A program made the translations under genes and the position numbers. From the NCBI GenBank assembly GCA_037349315.1, contig JBAIAC010000651.1:1-64000 (forward strand): a stretch of 64,000 nucleotides of DNA, given 5' to 3'. The number at the start of each line of letters is the position of its first letter. The stretch's first letter is position 1. The DNA comes from Chelydra serpentina. Its lineage: Eukaryota > Chordata > Testudines > Chelydridae. The notes under the pieces are model-generated. The model saw only the letters and a program-made list of their open reading frames with translations. It made no database searches and was not told where the DNA came from. Below are positions 58,052-64,000 of this stretch, piece by piece.

Positions 58052-58370
58052 GTCTTTGCGAGGAATTGAAATGGTCTTTGCGAGGAATTTTCCACGAACC
58101 GATCTGTACAAAATGCGCAGCAGAACATGTAACTGGCCTTTTAAAGAGATTGCAGGATAAATTTGGAACTTGCTGTTAACAGGATTGAAGTGTTCATTGG
58201 GAGGTATTCTCGCCAACGGATCTGGACCAAAATCGCAGCATTACATTTAAATAGCTTTTTTAGGTGTATTACAGGAGATATTGGGCAATAGCAGTGAACA
58301 GGTTTGAATTGTTCATTGCGAGATATTCCCACGAACCGATCTGTACGAAATGCCCACCAATGCTGAATAA
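58052..58370 (-). repeat. Orphan satellite fragment inside the G-rich array
   Basis: About 320 bp, nearly three monomers of the ~116-bp satellite in reverse orientation, with abrupt edges to GGGTGG hexamers on both sides. It resembles the reverse complement of about 1863-2100. The first 30 bp contain a short duplicated GTCTTTGCGAGGAATT. Confidence 0.88.
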
Positions 58371-59546
58371 GGGTGAGGGTGGGGGTGGGAGTGAGGGTCA
58401 GGGTTGGAGTGGGAGTGGGGTTTGGGTGACGGTGTGGGTGAGAGTGAGCGTGGGGTGGCGATGAGAGAGAGGGCGTAGGTGAGGGTGAGGTTGAGGGCGG
58501 TGCTGTGGGTGAGAGTGAGGGTGAGGGTGAGAGTGTGGGTGGTTGTGGGGGTGGGGGTGAGGGTGGGGGTGGGGGTGAGGTTGTGGGTGTGGGTTACGGT
58601 GGGGGTGAGGGTCAGGGTGAGGGCGGGGGTGAGGCTGGAGGTGGGGGAGGGTGTGAGGGCGAGGGTGAGGGGGGGTGGGTGACGGTGAGGGCTCGGGTTG
58701 GGGAGGAGGTGGGGGTTAGGGTGAGGGTGGGGGTGGGGGTTAGTGTGAGGGTGAGGGTGAGGGTGAGTGTGGGATTGGGAGTCAGGGTGGGGGTGAGGGT
58801 GAGGGTGCGGTTTATGGTGGTGGTGAGGGTGAGGGTGGGGATTGGGGTTGCGGTTAGGGTGAGGGGTGGGGTGAGGGTGAGGTGAGAGTGGGGATGGGGG
58901 TTTGGGGTGAGGGTGAGTTTGAGGGTGAGGGTGGGAGTGGGGTTGGGGGTGCGGATGAGGGTGAGGGTCGGGGTTCATGTGAGGGTGAGTGTGGGATTGG
59001 GAGTCAGGGTGGGGGTGAGGGTGAGGGTGCGGTTTTTTGGTGGTGGTGAGGGTGAGGGTGGGGATTGGGGTTGCGGTTAGGGTGAGGGGTGGGGTGAGGG
59101 TGAAGGTGAGAGTGGGGATGGGGGTTTGGGGTGAGGGTGAGTTTGAGGGTGAGGGTGGCGTGGGGTTGGGGGTGCGGGTGAGGGTGAGGGTCGGGGTGGC
59201 GCTGAGGGTGTCGGTGAGGGAGGAGCTGGGGGTGGGGGTCAGGGTTAGGGTTAGGGTCGGAGTGGCGGCATGGGTGAGGGTGAGGGTGGGGGTGGGGCTG
59301 TGCGTGGGGTGAGGGTGAGGACGAGGATTAGGGTGGTGGGTGAGGGTGAGTGTGTGGGTGGGGTGGGGTGAGGGTGAGGGTCGGAGTGGCGGTGGGGGTG
59401 AGGGTGAGGGTGGGCGTGGGGCTGGGGGTGGGGTGAGGGCGAGGATGAGGATTAGGGTGAGGGTGAGGGCGGGGATTCGGGTGGGGGTGAGAGTGAAGGT
59501 GGGAGTGGGAGTGGGGTTAGGGTTGGGGTGGGGTTAGTGTGAGGGG
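58371..59546 (+). repeat. G-rich hexamer array upstream of CR1-4
   Basis: GGGTGA hexamers matching the array left of CR1-1 (about 10260-11128), including two canonical telomeric units near 59242. A segment of about 200 bp is repeated within it near 58780 and 59000. Confidence 0.86.
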
Positions 59547-59579
59547 GAAGGAGACCAAAGCTCCGAGGTAAGTGGGGAA

Positions 59580-60422
59580 GTGGGATACCGGGAGGAAGCA
59601 CAAGTAGGTGAGTGCAAGAGGGGAGGGCTCCTGCCCCATACTGGGACAGCAGGACAATCGGTGAGTTATCTTAAATGCCTATACACAAATGCAAGAAGCC
59701 TGGGGAACAAGCAGGGAGAACCGGAAGTCCTGGCACAGTCAAGGAATTATGATGTAATTGGAATAACAGAGACTTGGTGGGATAACTCACATGATTGGAG
59801 TACTGTCATGGATGGCTATAAACTGTTCAGGAAGGATAGGCAGGGCAGAAAAGGTGGGGGAGTTTCGTTGTATGTAAGAGAGCAGTATGACTGCTCAGAG
59901 CTCCAGTATGAAACTGCAGAAAAACCTGAGGGTGTCTGGATGAAATTGAGAAGTGTGAGCAACAAGGGTAATGTCATGGTGGGAGTCTGCTACAGACCAC
60001 CAGACCAGGGGGATGAGGTGGACGAGGCTTTCTTCCAGCAACTAACAGAAGTTACTAGATCACAGGCCCTGATTCTCATGGGTGACTTTAATCACCCCGA
60101 TATCTGCTGGGGTAGCAATACAGCGGTCCACAGACAATCCAGGAAGTTTTTGGAAAGTGTAAGAGACAATTTCCTGGTGCGGTTGCTGGAGGAACCAACT
60201 AGGGGAAAAGCTCTTCTTGACCTGCTGCTCACAAACAGGGAGGAAATAGTAAAGAAAGCAATAGTGGATGGGAACCTGGGAGGCAGTGACCATGAGATAG
60301 TCGAGTTCAGGATCCTGACACAAGGAAGAAAGGAGAGCAGTAGAATACAGAGCCTGGACTTCAAAAAAGCAGACTTTGACTCCCTCAGGGAACTGATGGG
60401 CAAGGTCCCCCTGGGAGAATAA
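59580..60422 (+). pseudogene. CR1-4 endonuclease, first part
   Basis: 280 codons with NARSLG, ITETWW, GDFNHP and SDHE intact. An extra C in the run at about 60408-60412 shifts the frame after MGKVP. The remainder continues at 60424. Confidence 0.8.
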
Positions 60423-60423
60423 C

Positions 60424-60696
60424 ATGAGGGGGAAAGGAGTCGAGGAAAGCTGGCTGTATTTTAAAGAATCCTTATTGAGGTTGCAGGAACAAACCATCCC
60501 GATGTGTAGAAAGAAAAGTAAATATGGCAGGCGACCAGCTTGGCTTAACAGTGAAATCCTTGCTCGTCTTAAACACAAAAAAGCAGCTTACAAGAAGTGG
60601 AAGATTGGACAAATGACCAGGGAGGAGTATAAAAATATTGTTCAGGCATGCAGGAGTGATATTAAAAAGCCAAATCACACTTGGAGTTGCAGCTAG
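60424..60696 (+). pseudogene. CR1-4 endonuclease C-terminal remainder
   Basis: 90 codons from [20 protein letters not shown] to the shared Ser-Cys-Ser-stop. The ATG is an internal methionine of the ancestral frame. Confidence 0.75.
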
Positions 60697-60941
60697 CCGG
60701 AGATGTTAGGAGTAACAAGAAGGGTTTCTTCAGGTATGTGAGCATCAAGAAGAAAATCAAGGAAAGTGTGGGCCTCTTGCTGAATGAGGGAGGGAACCTA
60801 GTGACAGAGGATGTGGAGAAAGCTAGTGTACTCAATGCTTTTTTGCCTCTGTCTTCACAGACAAGGTCAGCTCCCAGACAGCTGCACTCCGCAGCACGGT
60901 ATGGGGAGGAGGTGACCAGCCCTCTGAGGCGAAAGAAGTAG
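60681..60941 (+). pseudogene. CR1-4 ORF2 linker, frameshifted
   Basis: [15 protein letters not shown] onward. One T is missing from the T run at about 60838-60844, so the frame goes wrong after VLNAF. Copies 1, 3 and 5 keep this frame. Confidence 0.75.
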
Positions 60942-61055
60942 TTCGGGACTATTTAGAAAAGCTGGACGAACACAAGTCCATGGGGCCGGATGCACTGCAT
61001 CCGAGGGTGCTAAAGGAGTTGGCCGATGTGATTGCAGAGCCATTGGGGGTTCTGG

Positions 61056-61864
61056 TGAGGGGGGGTGGGTGACGGTGAGGGCTGGGGTTGGGGAGGAGGT
61101 GGGGGTTAGGGTGAGGGTGGGGGTGGGGGTTAGTGTGAGGGTGAGGGTGAGTGTGGGATAGGGAGTCAGGGTGGGGGTGAGGGTGCGGGTGGGGATTTTC
61201 GGTGGTGGTGAGGGTGAGGGTGGGGATTGGGGTTGCGGTTAGGGTGAGGGGTGGGGTGAGGGTGAAGGTGAGAGTGAGGATGGGGTTTTGGGGTGAGGGT
61301 GAGTTTGAGGTGAGGGTGAGGGTGTGGTTGGGGTTGAGGGTGGTGGCGGCGGTTAGGGTGAGGTTGACGGTGAGAGTGGGGGGTGGGGGTGGGGGTGAGT
61401 GTGAGGTTGAGGGTGGGAGTGGGGTTGGGGGTGCGGGTGAGGGTGAAAGTGTGGGTGGGGGTGACGGTGAGAGTGAGGGTCGGGGTGGCGGTGAGGGTGT
61501 CGGTGAGGGAGGAGCTGGAGGTGGCGGTTAGGGTTAGGGTTAGGGTCGGAGTGGCGGTGGGGGTGAGGGTGAGGGTGGGGGTGGTACTGTGCGTGGGGTG
61601 AGGGTGAGGATGAGGATTAGGGTGGTGGGTGAGGGTGAGAGTGTGGGTGGAGGTGGGGTGAGGGTGAGGGTCGGAGTGGCGGTGGGGTGAGGGTGAGGGT
61701 GGGTGTGGGGCTGGGGGTGGGGTGAGGGTGAGGATGAGGATTAGGGTGAGGGTGAGCGTGGGGGTGGGGGTGAGGGTGAGGGTGAGGGCGGGATTTCGGG
61801 TGGGGGTGAGAGTGAAGGTGAGAGTGGGGGTGGGGTTAGGGTTGGGGTGGGGTTAGTGTGAGGG
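61056..61864 (+). repeat. G-rich hexamer array between CR1-4 and CR1-5
   Basis: About 0.8 kb similar to 58675-59546, which precedes CR1-4. Array plus CR1 is therefore repeated in tandem here. Two canonical telomeric GGGTTA units occur near 61530. Confidence 0.86.
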
Positions 61865-61926
61865 GGAAGGAGACCAAAGCCCCGAGGTAAGTGGGGAAGT
61901 GGGATACAGGGAAGAAGCACAAGTAG

Positions 61927-62887
61927 GTGAGTTACCTTAAATGCCTATACACAAATGCAAGAAGCCTGGGGAACAAGCAGGGAGAACCGGAAGTCCTGGC
62001 ACAGTCAAGGAATTATGATGTAATTGGAATAACAGAGACTTGGTGGGATAACTCACATGATTGGAGTACTGTCCTGGATGACTATAAACTGTTCAGGAAG
62101 GATAGGCAGGGCAGAAAAGGTGGGGGAGTTTCGTTGTATGTAAGAGAGCAGTATGACTCCTCAGAGCTCCAGTATGAAACTGCAGAAAAACCTGAGAGTC
62201 TCTGGATTAAATTTAGAAGTGTGAGCAACAAGGGTCATGGTGGGAATCTGCTACAGACCACCAGACCAGGGGGATGAGGTGGACGAGGCTTTCTTCTAGC
62301 AACTAACAGAAGTTACTAGATCACAGGCCCTGGTTCTCATGGGTGACTTTAATCACCCCGATATCTGCTGGGGGAGCAATACAGCGGTCCACAAACAATC
62401 CAGGAAGTTTTTGGAAAGTGTAGGGGACAATATCCTAGTGCGGTTGCTGGAGGAACCAACTTGGGGAAAAGCTCTTCTTGACCTGCTGCTCACAAACAGG
62501 GAAGAAATAGTAGAGGAAGCAATAGTGGATGGGAACCTGGGAGGCAGTGACCATGAGATGGTCGAGTTCAGGATCCTGACACAAGGAAGAAAGGAGAGCA
62601 GTAGAATACAGAGCCTGGACTTCAGAAAAGCAGACTTTGACTCCCTCAGGGAACTGATGGGCAAGGTCCCCTGGGAGAATAACATGAGGGGGAAAGGAGT
62701 CGAGGAAAGCTGGCTGTATTTTAAAGAATCCTTATTGCGGTTGCAGGAACAAACCATCCCGATGTGTAGAAAGAAAAGTAAATATGGCAGGCGACCAGCT
62801 TGGCTTAACAGTGAAATCCTTGCTCGTCTTAAACACAAAAAAGCAGCTTACAAGAAGTGGAAGATTGGACACCAGGGAGGAGTATAA
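61927..62887 (+). pseudogene. CR1-5 endonuclease domain, in two pieces
   Basis: The first 116 codons ([26 protein letters not shown]) end after VSNKG because about seven bases are missing near 62235 relative to the other copies. A stop (TAG) also lies in FF-stop-QLTE near 62297. The second piece from 62339 has [10 protein letters not shown] and GGSDHE. A 5-bp deletion near 62872 (ACAAATGACC becoming ACACC) shifts it again. Confidence 0.8.
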
Positions 62888-62935
62888 AAATATTGTTCAG
62901 GCATGCAGGAGTGAAATTAGAAGGCCAAATCACAC

Positions 62936-63364
62936 TTGGAGTTGCAGCTAGCCGGAGATGTTAGGAGTAACAAGAAGGGTTTCTTCAGGTATGTGAGCAA
63001 CAAGAAGAAAATCAAGGAAAGTGTGGGCCCCTTGCTGAATGAGGGAGGGAACCTAGTGACAGAGGATGTGGAGAAAGCTAGTGTACTCAATGCTTTTTTT
63101 GCCTCTGTCTTCACAGACAAGGTCAGCTCCCAGACAGCTGCACTCCGCAGCACGGTATGGGGAGGAGGTGACCAGCCCTCTGTGGAGAAAGAAGTAGTTC
63201 GGGACTATTTAGAAAAGCTGGACGAACACAAGTCCATGGGGCCGGATGCACTGCATCCGAGGGTGCTAAAGGAGTTGGCCGATGTGATTGCAGATCCATT
63301 GGCCATTATCTCTGACAAATCATGGCAATCGGGGGAAGTTCTGGATGACTTCAAAAAAAGCTAA
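62936..63364 (+). pseudogene. CR1-5 ORF2 linker
   Basis: 142 codons, as in copies 1 and 3, with VEKEVV instead of AKEVV and GPLLNEGG instead of GLLLNEGG. Ends FKKS-stop at the shared A run. Confidence 0.78.
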
Positions 63365-63863
63365 TGTAGTGCCCATCTTTAAAAAAGGGAAGAAGGAAGA
63401 TCCGGGGAACTGCAGGCCAGTCAGTCTCACCTCAGTCCCTGGAAAAATCATGGAACAGGTCCTCAAGGAATCAATTCTGAACCACTTAAAGGAGGGGAAA
63501 GTGATCAGGAACAGTCAGCATGGATTCACCAAGGGCAAGTCATGCCTGACTAACCTAATTGCCTTCTATGATGAGATAACTGGCTCTGTGGATGAGGGGA
63601 AATCAGTGGATGTGCTATTTCTTGACTTTAGCAAAGCTTTTGATACAGTCTCCCACAGTGTTCTTGCCAGCAAGTTAAAGAAGTATGGGCTGGATGAATG
63701 GACGGTAAGGTGGATAGAAAACTGGCTGGATGGTCGTGCTCAACGGGTAGTGATCAATGGCTCCATCTCCAGTTTTGGACCCCACACTACAAGAAGGATG
63801 TGGATAAATTGGAAAGAGTCCAGCGGAGGGCAACGAAAATTATTAGGGGGCTGGAGCACATGA
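63288..63863 (+). pseudogene. CR1-5 reverse transcriptase, motif A intact
   Basis: RT fingers ([13 protein letters not shown], then GNCRPVSL) and motif A with the catalytic Asp ([17 protein letters not shown]). It then runs into the same deletion after SISSFGPH, so motifs B and C are lost. RT proper begins near 63358; the ATG at 63288 is in the wrong frame for the linker. Confidence 0.83.
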
Positions 63864-64000
63864 CTTATGAGGAGAGGCTGAGGGAACTGGGATTGTTTAG
63901 CCTGCAGAAGAGAAGAGTGAGGGGGGATTTGATAGCTGCTTTCAACTACCTAAAAGGGGGTTCCAAAGAGGATGGATCTAGACTGTTCTCAGTGGTAGAA
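63790..64000 (+). pseudogene. CR1-5 ORF2 C-terminal tail (partial)
   Basis: [20 protein letters not shown] onward, truncated by the window end within the region before the terminal HWNGLP block. Confidence 0.75.

Larger units (their letters stand above)
59547..61055 (+). mobile_element. CR1 LINE copy 4 (CR1-4), 3'-truncated
   Basis: Same 5' edge as CR1-1 to CR1-3. It ends inside ORF2 at GCAGAGCCATTGG, with a scrap GGTTCTGG, and then G-rich array, so RT, tail and octamers are missing. The loss is a DNA deletion or recombination, because the missing part is the 3' end that retrotransposition would copy first. Confidence 0.9.
61865..64000 (+). mobile_element. CR1 LINE copy 5 (CR1-5), cut by window end
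   Basis: Same 5' edge as the other copies, but about 55 bp just upstream of the endonuclease are missing. It shares the RT deletion and the two A-run frameshifts. It keeps Asp in RT motif A (63624-63626). It is the most divergent of the five by the substitutions visible in its endonuclease. The 3' end lies beyond the window. Confidence 0.92.

Noticed and set aside
1..64000. CRISPR-like or prokaryotic system
   Set aside because: Repeats are contiguous or degenerate, with no repeat-spacer alternation and no cas-like genes. CR1, Gypsy and telomere-type repeats place the sequence in a vertebrate.
1..64000. Entire mirror structure as a sequencing foldback artefact
   Set aside because: Not fully excluded, but arms differ by independent indels, private frameshifts and kilobase-scale duplications, and the G1 and G2 target duplications are coherent. 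A single-molecule artefact would give near-identical arms.

Overview
This window contains no host gene, tRNA or rRNA that I can recognise. It is about 64 kb of repeat DNA from a sauropsid vertebrate, most likely a turtle. The lineage call rests on CR1 LINEs that end in tandem ATTCTATG octamers and resemble the turtle/crocodilian CR1 type, plus Ty3/Gypsy elements with Gmr1-like gene order. Every open reading frame with a recognisable function belongs to one of these retroelements, and all are broken.

Four materials make up the window. (1) A diverged tandem satellite with a period of about 116 bp (1-5655, 47346-52230, and a fragment at 58052-58370). (2) Long arrays of degenerate hexamers of the GGGTGA / GGGTTA / GGGTGG type, resembling telomere-variant repeats. 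They are G-rich on the + strand in some blocks and C-rich in others. (3) Five copies of one defective CR1 LINE: CR1-1 at 11129 (+), CR1-2 at 33203 (-), CR1-3 at 38986 (-), CR1-4 at 59547 (+, truncated) and CR1-5 at 61865 (+, cut by the window end). (4) LTR retrotransposons. A nearly complete element, G1 (16413-25933, minus strand), is split by a second element, G2 (18292-22021, plus strand), and a partial inverted copy of both lies at 27047-31435.

The layout is a set of nested mirror images. Left to right: satellite palindrome; G-rich; CR1-1 (+); G-rich; G1/G2 nest; G-rich; inverted partial G1/G2 nest; C-rich; CR1-2 (-); C-rich; CR1-3 (-); C-rich; satellite palindrome; G-rich; satellite scrap; G-rich; CR1-4 (+); G-rich; CR1-5 (+). 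One symmetry axis lies near 23-24 kb (arms about 5.6-20.9 kb and 27.0-47.3 kb). Another lies near 49.5 kb, inside the second satellite block. The satellite blocks are themselves foldback structures, with orientation switches near 2850 and 49493.

The order of events can be read from the junctions. The hexamer array came first. A CR1 and the Gypsy element G1 inserted into it (G1 has a 5-bp GAGGG duplication). G2 then inserted into G1 between integrase and reverse transcriptase (5-bp GGGAC duplication). The composite was then copied by inverted and tandem DNA duplication, because the copies share the same frameshifts, deletion junctions and flanks. A subtelomeric, heterochromatic or sex-chromosome location is plausible but cannot be shown from the sequence alone.
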